Below are positions 38,025 through 45,801 of a stretch of 64,000 nucleotides of DNA, piece after piece. Location of the stretch: the NCBI RefSeq assembly GCF_000714715.1, contig NZ_JMFO01000004.1, forward strand, positions 124,001 to 188,000, in the 5' to 3' direction. Position 1 is the stretch's first letter; each line of letters opens with the position of its first letter. The notes under the pieces are model-generated. The model was given only the letters and a program-made list of their open reading frames with translations, was not told the DNA's origin and made no database searches. Position numbers and translations under genes: made by a program. Origin of the DNA: Candidatus Magnetobacterium casense (GTDB lineage Bacteria > Nitrospirota > Thermodesulfovibrionia > Thermodesulfovibrionales > Magnetobacteriaceae).

Positions 38025-38815
38025 TAGGATTTATAGGTGGTGGCAACATGGCCGAGGCCATGCTCAAGGGAATGCTGGCAAAGGGTATGAAGGACATTCT
38101 TGTCTCTGAACCGAGGCAAGACAGGAGGCAGCAGCTTACACAGCTATACGGCATTAACACAATCGACGACAACCTGGAACTCATAAGCGCCTGCGACGTG
38201 GTTATTGTGGCCATCAAGCCACAGACCCTCGCCGCCCTTGCCGGTGAAACACGGACTGTTGATTTCACCGACAAGGTGATTATATCGATCATGGCGGGGA
38301 TCAATCTGTCGTACCTGGAGAAGGTCTTCCGTGGTGCAAGCGTAATCCGTGTGATGCCCAACACCCCTGCCCTTGAGCAGGAGGGGATGTCGGTCGTATC
38401 GGTGGGCGAAGGTGTGGCAGAGGGTGTTCTCAGTCAGGCCACGGAGATACTTGATTGCATAGGCAAGACTCTGGTTCTGCCGGAGAGTTTTATGGATGCA
38501 GTGACGGCTGTTTCGGGCAGCGGACCGGCCTTTATTGCGTATTTTGTGGATGCGATGATCGACGCCGGAGAGGGGCTTGGTCTTGGGCGTGATACCGCCT
38601 TGATGCTGGTAATCCAGACGTTGGTTGGTACGGCAAAGCTCCTTGGCTCCGGAATCCCCCCGGCGGCTCTCGTAAAGATGGTGGCCTCACCCGGAGGCAC
38701 CACCGAGGCTGGCCTGAATGTGCTAAACAACAGCAACGTTAAAGGTATCGTCACGCAGACCCTCGTCGCCGCACGTCAGAGGAGTGTTGAGCTGGGCAAG
38801 AAACTTGGCTGTTAA
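38021..38815 (+). CDS. proC: Pyrroline-5-carboxylate reductase
   Basis: 264 residues, normal length. NAD(P)H-dependent last step of proline synthesis. Rossmann motif IGFIGGGNMAEAML (2-15), then VVIVAIKPQ, SIMAGI, VIRVMPNTPA (Pro-x-Thr), the C-terminal dimerisation domain with VSGSGPAFIAYFVDAM and LVKMVASPGGTTEAGL. Strong AAGGAGG 8-9 bp upstream of ATG. It stands alone between gene relics and the minus-strand kinase. Confidence 0.96.
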   Translation: MIGFIGGGNMAEAMLKGMLAKGMKDILVSEPRQDRRQQLTQLYGINTIDDNLELISACDVVIVAIKPQTLAALAGETRTVDFTDKVIISIMAGINLSYLEKVFRGASVIRVMPNTPALEQEGMSVVSVGEGVAEGVLSQATEILDCIGKTLVLPESFMDAVTAVSGSGPAFIAYFVDAMIDAGEGLGLGRDTALMLVIQTLVGTAKLLGSGIPPAALVKMVASPGGTTEAGLNVLNNSNVKGIVTQTLVAARQRSVELGKKLGC

Positions 38816-38818
38816 AAT

Positions 38819-38940
38819 GTGCTTGATCTCATATGGATAAAAGAGTGTATCAGGAAAAACGATTTTTACTTTTCAAAACACCTTATGAACGGGGAAGTAA
38901 AGATGAAAGTTTGTAATTTTTACGGAATTGTCAACATCAC
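38819..38940 (+). pseudogene. Relic of a DUF4258-type toxin and MqsA-like antitoxin start
   Basis: The opening LDLIWIKECIRKNDFYFSKH resembles DUF4258 proteins (MqsR-like partners), and 20 residues later an internal start MKVCNFYG resembles MqsA-like antitoxins beginning MKC..C. Both break off where the convergent histidine kinase gene begins. Evidence is only pattern recall over short stretches. Confidence 0.3.
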
Positions 38941-40251
38941 CTCTGTTCCTTGGCCTGGAATGCTTTTGATTGTAACCTGTGCGCCGATTATGCCAACCAG
39001 CTCATGCACGATGGCCAACCCTATGCCCATACCGCCGGAGTGTCTGCCCTTGTAGAAACGCTCAAAGACAAGGGGTAGTTCTTCGGCGGGTATACCTATA
39101 CCGGTGTCAGATACCTTGATCCACACGGCGGCGGTATCCCCTCCATACTCAATAACAATGCTGCCTGCGTTTGTGTATCTGATGGCGTTGGAGAGCAGGT
39201 TGTCAAGGATTGACTGCAATATCTCACCATCGACGCTGACAATCACGTCTGAACCATGTAGCGAAAGAGCAAGAGACTTATTGAGCGCAACCTGCCTGTA
39301 TCGCTCAAGGGCCTCGGACAAAAAATACGTCAGGTTAATTTCGCTGTAGTTGCGAGGCTTAAAGAATGTGGCCTCGGCGTTTGTGAGGTCTTCAATGCCC
39401 TTGATGAGACACATCAATCTCTCCGCCTCGGCCATGATGTTCTGTGTTGCTCCCGAGTGCTCAACCACACCGTCAAGGACTGCCTCCGCATTTGCCTTGA
39501 TGATGGTCAGGGGGGTTCTCAGTTGGTGCGTAATATCAGCCATGAGGCGTTTTCTGAGTTCGGCGTTACGCTTGAGTTGTTCGGCCATGTGATTAAAGGA
39601 CTCCGTGAGGAAGCCTACCTCATCCCTGCCCCCATGTGAAATCCTTACACCAAAGTCCCCACCGGCGATCCTTGCGGCAGCCTCCCTGAGCCTCTTCAGC
39701 GGCAACGACAAAAGCGTGCTAAAAAGTAGCGCCAGCAACAACGACCCCGCTCCAACTATCGTAAACGATGCAAGCATAAATCTCATTGCACGCCCCTTGA
39801 ATACCTCCTCCCTTGCTCGTATGTCGGCCCTGACAAGCGGCGTAAACCGCACCCGGCCAACCCTCTTGCCCTCCGCAAGGATATCATACTCTCTGGCGGG
39901 TTCGGTCGCTTCATGTCTGCCAACGATGCCTGCCATTTTCTGCCTCATTGGCTGGCTCATGTGCTGCAACACGTGGGTGTAGTCCACTATGTCCCTGCCG
40001 GTGGCATCCAGCACAACCACGTCCAGACCAAGCATCATCCCCCAGTGTACGGCCTCCATCAGACTGGCATGGTTGAAAGCACCACCCTCATAGCTGCTCT
40101 CAACGGAGGCTATCAGCCAGTAAACGTTGGCCTCCTCTATGCCCGTCCTGTAACTATCGAAGTCCCTCACGGTTGAATATCTGAAAATGGCATTTGAAAT
40201 ACCGGCAACAACGATCACGGTTAAAAAGGAGAGAAATATCTTAGTCTTCAT
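38920..40251 (-). CDS. Sensor histidine kinase (OmpR-type partner)
   Basis: 443 residues. TM1 4-24, periplasmic sensor about 25-155, TM2 about 157-182, HAMP 182-235 (ESFNHMAEQLKRNAELRKR), HisKA with His242 (DITHQLRTP), HATPase_c with NLLSNAIRYTN, DTGIGIP, FERFYKG and GMGIGLAIV. The regulator gene overlaps by 11 bp upstream. Complete; no unusual feature. Signal unknown. Confidence 0.92.
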   Translation of the reverse strand: MKTKIFLSFLTVIVVAGISNAIFRYSTVRDFDSYRTGIEEANVYWLIASVESSYEGGAFNHASLMEAVHWGMMLGLDVVVLDATGRDIVDYTHVLQHMSQPMRQKMAGIVGRHEATEPAREYDILAEGKRVGRVRFTPLVRADIRAREEVFKGRAMRFMLASFTIVGAGSLLLALLFSTLLSLPLKRLREAAARIAGGDFGVRISHGGRDEVGFLTESFNHMAEQLKRNAELRKRLMADITHQLRTPLTIIKANAEAVLDGVVEHSGATQNIMAEAERLMCLIKGIEDLTNAEATFFKPRNYSEINLTYFLSEALERYRQVALNKSLALSLHGSDVIVSVDGEILQSILDNLLSNAIRYTNAGSIVIEYGGDTAAVWIKVSDTGIGIPAEELPLVFERFYKGRHSGGMGIGLAIVHELVGIIGAQVTIKSIPGQGTEVMLTIP

Positions 40252-40930
40252 CGGGTGCGCAGTTAAACCTGTATCCGACCCCGTAGACGGTCTTGACGTA
40301 ATCGGATTGTCCCAGCTTCTGTCGCATGTTTTTCATGTGTGCATCTATGGTCCTGTCATAGCCGTCGAAGTCATAGCCAAGGACGGCGTTTGTCAGTTGT
40401 GGGCGCGTCAACACCTTGTTGGGATTGCCGGCAAGGACAAGGAGCATGTTAAACTCCGTCGGTGTAAGTATCACGACCTTGCCGTTGACTATGACGTCGT
40501 GAGTGCTCATGTCGATGACGAGTTTGCCGTTGTTGAAGCTCAGAGTGCGTTGTTTTTTGCCCGCCCTCCTGAGGCAGACCTTGACGCGAGCCATGAGTTC
40601 CCTGGGACTGAAGGGCTTCAGGACATAGTCATCGGCACCCATAAGGAGCCCCCTGACTCGGTCGTCCTCGTGCGTCTTTGCCGTTAGCATGATAATTGGG
40701 ATGTCGTAATCGGCTCGTATCATCCGGCAGAGGTCCTCACCGTCCATGTCGGGCAGTCTGAGGTCAAGGATTATCAGGTCGGGCCGTTGGCTCATCTGTC
40801 GCAGTCCCTCAGCTCCGGTGGCTCCCTTGAGCACGGAGTAGCCCTCCCTAAGCAGATACGTAGATATTATGTCGCTTATCTTGTCCTCATCCTCGATGAG
40901 CAGCACCTTATGTCTGAACGTAGCATCCAC
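40241..40930 (-). CDS. OmpR/PhoB-family response regulator
   Basis: 229 residues. Receiver with IEDED pocket, Asp56 (ILDLRLP), Thr switch (LTAKTHED), Lys in LKPF; C-terminal winged helix with LTPTEFNML, VLTRPQLTNAV and KTVYGVGYRF. GAGGTGG is close to the ATG at 40930. Overlaps the cognate kinase by 11 bp. The 250-bp interval upstream (40931-41180) is AT-rich with a TATAAT near 41054 and no certain gene. Confidence 0.94.
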   Translation of the reverse strand: MDATFRHKVLLIEDEDKISDIISTYLLREGYSVLKGATGAEGLRQMSQRPDLIILDLRLPDMDGEDLCRMIRADYDIPIIMLTAKTHEDDRVRGLLMGADDYVLKPFSPRELMARVKVCLRRAGKKQRTLSFNNGKLVIDMSTHDVIVNGKVVILTPTEFNMLLVLAGNPNKVLTRPQLTNAVLGYDFDGYDRTIDAHMKNMRQKLGQSDYVKTVYGVGYRFNCAPDED

Positions 40931-41181
40931 CTCGGAACTATTTTACAACATTGCATCAGAGATAGAAAAGAAGGGGGATATAACAGGGAATGAACATGGT
41001 TAAGGGGTATTTTTTTATCGGAATTATCCATTTAACAAACCACAGCCACCTATGCTATAATAAAGACAGATGGAAGAAGGTAAGCGATGAGATATGAACC
41101 ACCTAAATTTACTAGCCTTAGTGCGATGGCATGTATATTAAAACTTAACTTAATATTGCAAATTAAAAGAATCGGGGATTA

Positions 41182-41311
41182 AAATCCTACCAATCGGCAT
41201 GGCACTTGCCACATAGAAGTTAGAGAAGCCATGACGTGTGATCCTGTAGTAAATGCTTTAGGTGGTATAGTGGAAGTTGATGAAACCGATGTAGGTGGGA
41301 AGTCAAGAAAA
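41182..41311 (+). pseudogene. IS1595-family transposase relic
   Basis: KSYQSAWHLPHR (41182 onward) then, after a one-base frame change, VREAMT..GGIVEVDETDVGGKSRK. This is the centre of IS1595-type transposases (helix AWH..HRIR.AM and the catalytic EVDETYVGGK segment). Only about 43 codons remain; both ends of the transposase are gone and the catalytic Tyr context is changed (DETDVGG). It directly abuts the putative toxin gene. Confidence 0.75.
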
Positions 41312-41326
41312 ATAGATATTGTAAAT

Positions 41327-41956
41327 ATGACAGATTATGGTATAATCTTAAGTAGATGTTACTGTTTTTTGGAATTTATTAATAAAGGTAGGAATAGCGT
41401 TAATCGCTTGTTATTAATGGCTATAAAATGTTACATTGGTTCGCATGGAACAACTGTTAGCATATGTGAGCGTATTCTTAGATCAGGCTTCAATTCAGGT
41501 GGTGGGTTGGCTGGAAATGGGGTCTATTTTTGGGTCGAAGGGCCTCTATATCTTAAACTTGCAAAAGAGTGGTATATTCATAAAAATTCAATGGGCACCC
41601 GCAATGCTGAAATGTCCGAGTGCGGCGTTATTATTGCGAAAATAAAGGCAGACGAGTCGGAATATTTGAATATGGAAACAATAGAGATGACAAATTTGAT
41701 CCATAATTTATGTAGAAAACTACGTATTGATGAAAATAATAAGGCACAAAAGGAAAGACTTTATAATATGGCTGTAAAAGATGTAGAAAAAGAATTGGGT
41801 AAAGTGTTTAAAGCATTAATAATCAGATTACCATCTCCCCAATATTCAACGTATCGAAATAAGATTACAGGCAACCCTTGGTGTTGTGTTGTTAGAGTGA
41901 CGGATTGTATACATATCATCGCTTGTCATAAATGTGAGGAAATAGGGGATGAATAG
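41327..41956 (+). CDS. Putative ADP-ribosyltransferase-fold protein, toxin candidate
   Basis: 209 residues from ATG 41327; the in-frame region upstream (from 41231) is transposase relic. The segment at about 40-68 reads HGTTVSICERILRSGF, then GLAGNGVYFW. HGT..(I)..GF....G.GVYF is the classic core of ADP-ribosyltransferase folds (H and Y of the H-Y-E triad: His40, Tyr67). A following strand CGVIIAKIKADESEYLNMETIE could hold the acidic third residue. Such enzymes modify nucleic acid or protein with NAD+. AT-rich, no ribosome site visible, next gene overlaps by 8 bp. Fold is pattern-based; activity and target unknown. Confidence 0.55.
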   Translation: MTDYGIILSRCYCFLEFINKGRNSVNRLLLMAIKCYIGSHGTTVSICERILRSGFNSGGGLAGNGVYFWVEGPLYLKLAKEWYIHKNSMGTRNAEMSECGVIIAKIKADESEYLNMETIEMTNLIHNLCRKLRIDENNKAQKERLYNMAVKDVEKELGKVFKALIIRLPSPQYSTYRNKITGNPWCCVVRVTDCIHIIACHKCEEIGDE

Positions 41957-42233
41957 CGAAGCAGTAAACAAGGCAATTGCAGCAGTTTTTGATAGGTTAA
42001 TGAAAATGTCTGACGAAGAGCTTTTGCAAAAGTTTGAGAGCGAAGGTGACGGAGATATAGCGAATATTCTTAATTATACCGATGCTTTTTCAGTTTCCGA
42101 TTCTTTATATACAGTTGATATTGCAACCTTACCCAATTGTGCGCATGGAGGTATCGGCTCGTTGATTCTTCCTCTGATAAATGTTCAAGAGATGGCTAAA
42201 AATGCTAATTTGGTTATAACTGAAATAGAATAA
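41949..42233 (+). CDS. Small acidic partner of the ART-like protein, candidate antitoxin/immunity
   Basis: 94 residues, acidic in the first 45 (MKMSDEELLQKFESEGDGDIANIL) with a predicted helix, then a more beta-like hydrophobic end. It overlaps the ART-like gene by 8 bp, so translation is coupled. Toxin first, neutraliser second is a known arrangement for enzymatic toxins. I do not recognise the family. Confidence 0.5.
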   Translation: MNSEAVNKAIAAVFDRLMKMSDEELLQKFESEGDGDIANILNYTDAFSVSDSLYTVDIATLPNCAHGGIGSLILPLINVQEMAKNANLVITEIE

Positions 42234-42327
42234 GTTTGGGGTGATAGAGTTTTTAACATTCTATCTTCAAAGGAGCGGTTTGTTAAGTAGATAAAGCTGT
42301 TTTTATTGTGCCATACGGGCATTTATT

Positions 42328-43881
42328 CTACATGACTTGTTTGATGGCAAGTACGGCCTGATTTTTAAGCATTTTAACGTATCTCATGCGCGAGTTTTTC
42401 ATTGCCTGCGGGTTGACCGTAGCCCAGTCGCCGTAGATCAAACCTATCGGGGTTTTACGCACCGAAATAGGGATCAGAATAAACGTCTGGACATTAAACA
42501 CCGTGTGCAACCAGTTCGGAATGCACGATTGTACCTCCACGTCATTAACGTTGTTGATTACCACAATGGAGTCCTTGCTGAGAGATATGTTAAAGACGTC
42601 GTTTGAATCCTTGTCAATCGGAAACCGAAAGTGTTTAACCAGATTCTCTATATTGCGCCCAAGGCCAAAACGGCCATCTATCGACTGCCCCTTGGCATTC
42701 TTTATACTGATGATGGTGCGTGTAAACTCCATTCCCCTGTATAATGTCTCAAGGATCATGCGCAATAAGTCGTTTAAAGAGAACTCCTCCAGGAGGGTAT
42801 TCGTTATGTCCAGTATCCCTCGTGAAAGTATGTCCTCGGGAGTTACGATTTCATTGCTGTCGTCTTCGCTATCATGGGTGTTGTCAAGTATCTGCAATGA
42901 GCTTACAGGTTTAACTATCTCCTGCTGTACTATTGGGATATCCTGGCCTTTTATCAGAAAACTCAAATTTTTGGTGATATGACTGTAGTTTATGCTAAAT
43001 TTGTTATCTGCACAGTGAGCCATTAATATGTTGAAAGAGGCCTCAAGGACTTCGTTTACCATGCTTTGATCGCAGTTATCAAACATATTCGTAAAGCTGT
43101 TTAAGGCATCTTTCCACATGTTTAAGTCCATTTGTTCGGTGTTGAGCAACTCACATAAGTTATTGGAAAAGAGGGACAGGCACCTTATATTTTCTATATT
43201 GTTTTTTGGTTTATCGAGCTTGTTCAAAGGTATCTTTTGCATACATATCATAATGTTTTCAGAGAAGTTCCAGTGCTTGGCAATAGTTATACCAATGGTG
43301 TCATATGCTACATTGAGGACAGAGATGGCTATTTCATTTTCGGATATCTTTTTGAGCTTGGCAAGTTCTACGATCTTTCTATGTTCATCGGGCAGATAAA
43401 AGACAAGCAATAACTTTCCGAGGGTATGAAACATCGAACAGATAAAGGTTTCCTCTAATTCCCTCATACCTAATCTGCTGCCCATTCTCTTTGCAATCAC
43501 TCCACTCAAAAACGAAACCAACACCGCCTCCCTTAGAGCTACGGACATGGAGTTGTCCTTAATAGTCTCAAATAGCACAAGGGACAGGGCTACGTCCCTG
43601 ACGTGACTGAATCCCAATATATGGATGGTACGTGAGATGGTGTTGATCTTCCCGCCTCTGTTATACTTGACATAAGCGGCTGAGTTTACCAACCTGAGCA
43701 GCTTGTTGGTCAGCGAAATATCGTCTAATATCGTGTTTGTAAGCTCATCGACAGAGGCTTTACTGTTGGCCTTTGTCTGTGCGCTCACCAGAGCAACAGT
43801 GCGACCCATTACGGGGAACTCCCCCTTTGCCCTTATCCCGTCTAATATGCGTGCTATAACGGGTATCTTCGTCTCTACCAT
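42328..43881 (-). CDS. HDOD-domain signalling protein, paralogue A
   Basis: 517 residues. HDOD domain about 20-215 (IPVIARIL, DELTNTILDDISLTNKLLRLVNSA, ILGFSHVRDVALSLVLFE), an HD-superfamily fold without metal ligands, usually a signalling scaffold. A C-terminal GAF-like region lies at about 350-517 (ITNTLLEEFSLNDLLRMILETLYRG, IGLIYGDW). A near-identical copy at 44008-45561 lies 126 bp upstream in the same direction. Its promoter candidate is at 43909-43939. Function presumably regulatory of motility or stress; not determined. Confidence 0.88.
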   Translation of the reverse strand: MVETKIPVIARILDGIRAKGEFPVMGRTVALVSAQTKANSKASVDELTNTILDDISLTNKLLRLVNSAAYVKYNRGGKINTISRTIHILGFSHVRDVALSLVLFETIKDNSMSVALREAVLVSFLSGVIAKRMGSRLGMRELEETFICSMFHTLGKLLLVFYLPDEHRKIVELAKLKKISENEIAISVLNVAYDTIGITIAKHWNFSENIMICMQKIPLNKLDKPKNNIENIRCLSLFSNNLCELLNTEQMDLNMWKDALNSFTNMFDNCDQSMVNEVLEASFNILMAHCADNKFSINYSHITKNLSFLIKGQDIPIVQQEIVKPVSSLQILDNTHDSEDDSNEIVTPEDILSRGILDITNTLLEEFSLNDLLRMILETLYRGMEFTRTIISIKNAKGQSIDGRFGLGRNIENLVKHFRFPIDKDSNDVFNISLSKDSIVVINNVNDVEVQSCIPNWLHTVFNVQTFILIPISVRKTPIGLIYGDWATVNPQAMKNSRMRYVKMLKNQAVLAIKQVM

Positions 43882-43908
43882 ATATGAACTACTGATAATC
43901 CCCTGCTT

Positions 43909-43939
43909 ATTGTACTACATTAACGTCTGTGTTTGTCAA
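43909..43939 (-). promoter_or_regulatory. Conserved promoter-like element of HDOD paralogue A
   Basis: Minus strand TTGACA (43939-43934) and TACAAT (43914-43909), 19 bp apart. The block is conserved in front of the second HDOD copy although the surrounding bases differ, so selection or recent duplication keeps it. Spacing of 19 is longer than ideal for sigma-70. Confidence 0.5.
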
Positions 43940-44007
43940 GGGTTTTTTACAGCGCGTTTAGATTGTGTACAATACAAGAATGGCAAGTGTTTTTTTCCTA
44001 CATTACC

Positions 44008-45561
44008 CTACATGACTTGTTTGATGGCCATTACGGCCTGATTTTTAAGCATTTTAATATATCTCATGCGCGAGTTTTTCATTGCATGCGGGTTGACCGT
44101 AGCCCAATCGCCGTAGATCAACCCTATCGGGGTTTTACGTACCAATACAGGGACCAGGATAAACGTCTGGGCTTTAAACACCTTCTGCAACCAGCTCGGA
44201 ATGTGCGATTGCACATCTATGTCATTAACGTTGCTGATAACGACAATAGAGTCATTGTTGAGCGATATGTTAAAGACGTCGTTTGAGTCCCTGTTAATAG
44301 GAACACGAAATATTTTAATCAGATTCTCTATGTTCTGTCCAAAGCCAAAGCGGCCGTCTATTGACTGTCCTTTAGCGTTCTTTATACTGATGATAGTGCG
44401 TGTAAGCTCCATGCCCCTGTGCATGGTCTCCAGAATCATGCGCAATATGTCATTTAAAGAGAAATCCTCCACCATGGTGTTAGTTATTTCTAATACCCCT
44501 CTTGCAAGTATATCCTCTGGGGTTACAATTTCGCTGCTATCGCTATCGCTGTCATGGACGTTGTCTATAATATGCAATGAAGTTGCAGGTTTAGCTTTCT
44601 CCTGCTTTACTACTGGTATCTCCTGCCCTTTTACCATAAAACTCAAGTTCCTGGTAATGCGACTATAGCTGATATTGAAGTTGCTGTCTTTACAATGGGA
44701 CATCAGTATCTTGAAAGAGGCTTCTATGGCTTCGTTTATAAGATTTTCATTGCAGTTGTCAAACAGGTTATTAAAGCTGCTTAAGGCATCTTTCCACATT
44801 TTTACATTAACTTGCTCATTGTTAAGTAACTCGCATAAATTGTTGGAAAACAGGGACACACATTTTATATTTTCTATAACGGTTTTTGGTTTAACCAGCT
44901 TTTGCAAAGGTACCTTTTTCATGCAGTACATGATGTTTTCGGAGAAGTTCCAATGTTTGGCAATCGCTATACCAATAGTGTCATACGTTACATTCAGGAC
45001 GGAAAGGGCTGTTTCATTTTCAGATATCTTGTTGAGCCTGGCAAGTTCCATGATTTTCTTATGCTCATCGGGCAGATAAAAGGCAATCAATAACTTTCCA
45101 AAGGAATGAAACATAGAGCAGATAAAGGCCTCCTCTAATTCGCCGATGTCTAACCTGCTGCCTATCCGCTTTGCCATTATCCCACTCATAAACGAAACCA
45201 GGACCGACTCCCTGACGTCTGAAGCCAGCGAATTGTCCTTAATAGTCTCAAAGAGCACAAGTGATAAGGCTACTTCACGGACATGGCTAAATCCCAATAT
45301 CTGAATGGAGCGTGAAATGGTGTTGATCTTCGTCCCTCTGTTATACTTTATGTAAGCGGCTGAATTTACCAACCTGAGCAGCTTGTTGGTCAACGATATA
45401 TCACCTAAGATCGTGTTGGCAAGTTCATCGACAGAGGTCTTGTTGTCCGCTTTTGTCTGCGTGTTTACCAGGGCAATAGTACGCCCCATCACGGGAAACT
45501 CACCCTTAGTTCTCATCCCATCCATTATACGTGCTACAACGGGTATCTTTGTCTCTATCAT
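44008..45561 (-). CDS. HDOD-domain signalling protein, paralogue B
   Basis: 517 residues, same length and domain order as paralogue A: HDOD about 20-215, GAF-like C-terminus. Identity along the whole length is high, with differences clustered in the central linker (320-350, VKQEKAKPATSLHIIDNV compared with the A copy). The duplication includes promoter and leader. Tandem copies suggest dosage or divergence of input. Active HD residues are absent as expected for HDOD. Confidence 0.88.
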   Translation of the reverse strand: MIETKIPVVARIMDGMRTKGEFPVMGRTIALVNTQTKADNKTSVDELANTILGDISLTNKLLRLVNSAAYIKYNRGTKINTISRSIQILGFSHVREVALSLVLFETIKDNSLASDVRESVLVSFMSGIMAKRIGSRLDIGELEEAFICSMFHSFGKLLIAFYLPDEHKKIMELARLNKISENETALSVLNVTYDTIGIAIAKHWNFSENIMYCMKKVPLQKLVKPKTVIENIKCVSLFSNNLCELLNNEQVNVKMWKDALSSFNNLFDNCNENLINEAIEASFKILMSHCKDSNFNISYSRITRNLSFMVKGQEIPVVKQEKAKPATSLHIIDNVHDSDSDSSEIVTPEDILARGVLEITNTMVEDFSLNDILRMILETMHRGMELTRTIISIKNAKGQSIDGRFGFGQNIENLIKIFRVPINRDSNDVFNISLNNDSIVVISNVNDIDVQSHIPSWLQKVFKAQTFILVPVLVRKTPIGLIYGDWATVNPHAMKNSRMRYIKMLKNQAVMAIKQVM

Positions 45562-45591
45562 ATATTAACTATTGATAATCCCCATATAGTT

Positions 45592-45622
45592 ATTGTACTG
45601 CATTTACGACTGTGTTTGTCAA
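45592..45622 (-). promoter_or_regulatory. Conserved promoter-like element of HDOD paralogue B
   Basis: Minus strand TTGACA (45622-45617) and TACAAT (45597-45592), again separated by 19 bp, matching the element in front of paralogue A almost base for base. Confidence 0.5.
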
Positions 45623-45647
45623 GAGTTTTTTGTAACAGGATAATCGT

Positions 45648-45710
45648 ATAGCAGATTTCGATTGGATAGCACGACAATCAACCGTGGTTACCAGTATTTA
45701 AGGCACTTTT
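45648..45710. repeat. Partial copy of the TATAGCAGATTT dispersed repeat
   Basis: TATAGCAGATTTCGATTGGAT (45648-45668) equals the 21-bp core that is inverted at 61566-61586; the following AGGCACTTTTAT resembles GGCATTTTTATGGGG of that copy. The GGGGTCAAGGGG part is missing here. Confidence 0.6.
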
Positions 45711-45801
45711 ATATTTTAGTAGTATGGCATTGTTACTGTCCAATATAGTTAACGCCAAGAGATGTGTGCATAAACTTTTCAATATCAGGCTTGTTTCTAT
45801 G

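Noticed and set aside
41231-41326. N-terminal 32 codons of the ART-like reading frame
   Set aside because: They match IS1595 transposase (VDET.VGGK) rather than the ART-like protein, so the gene start was placed at 41327.
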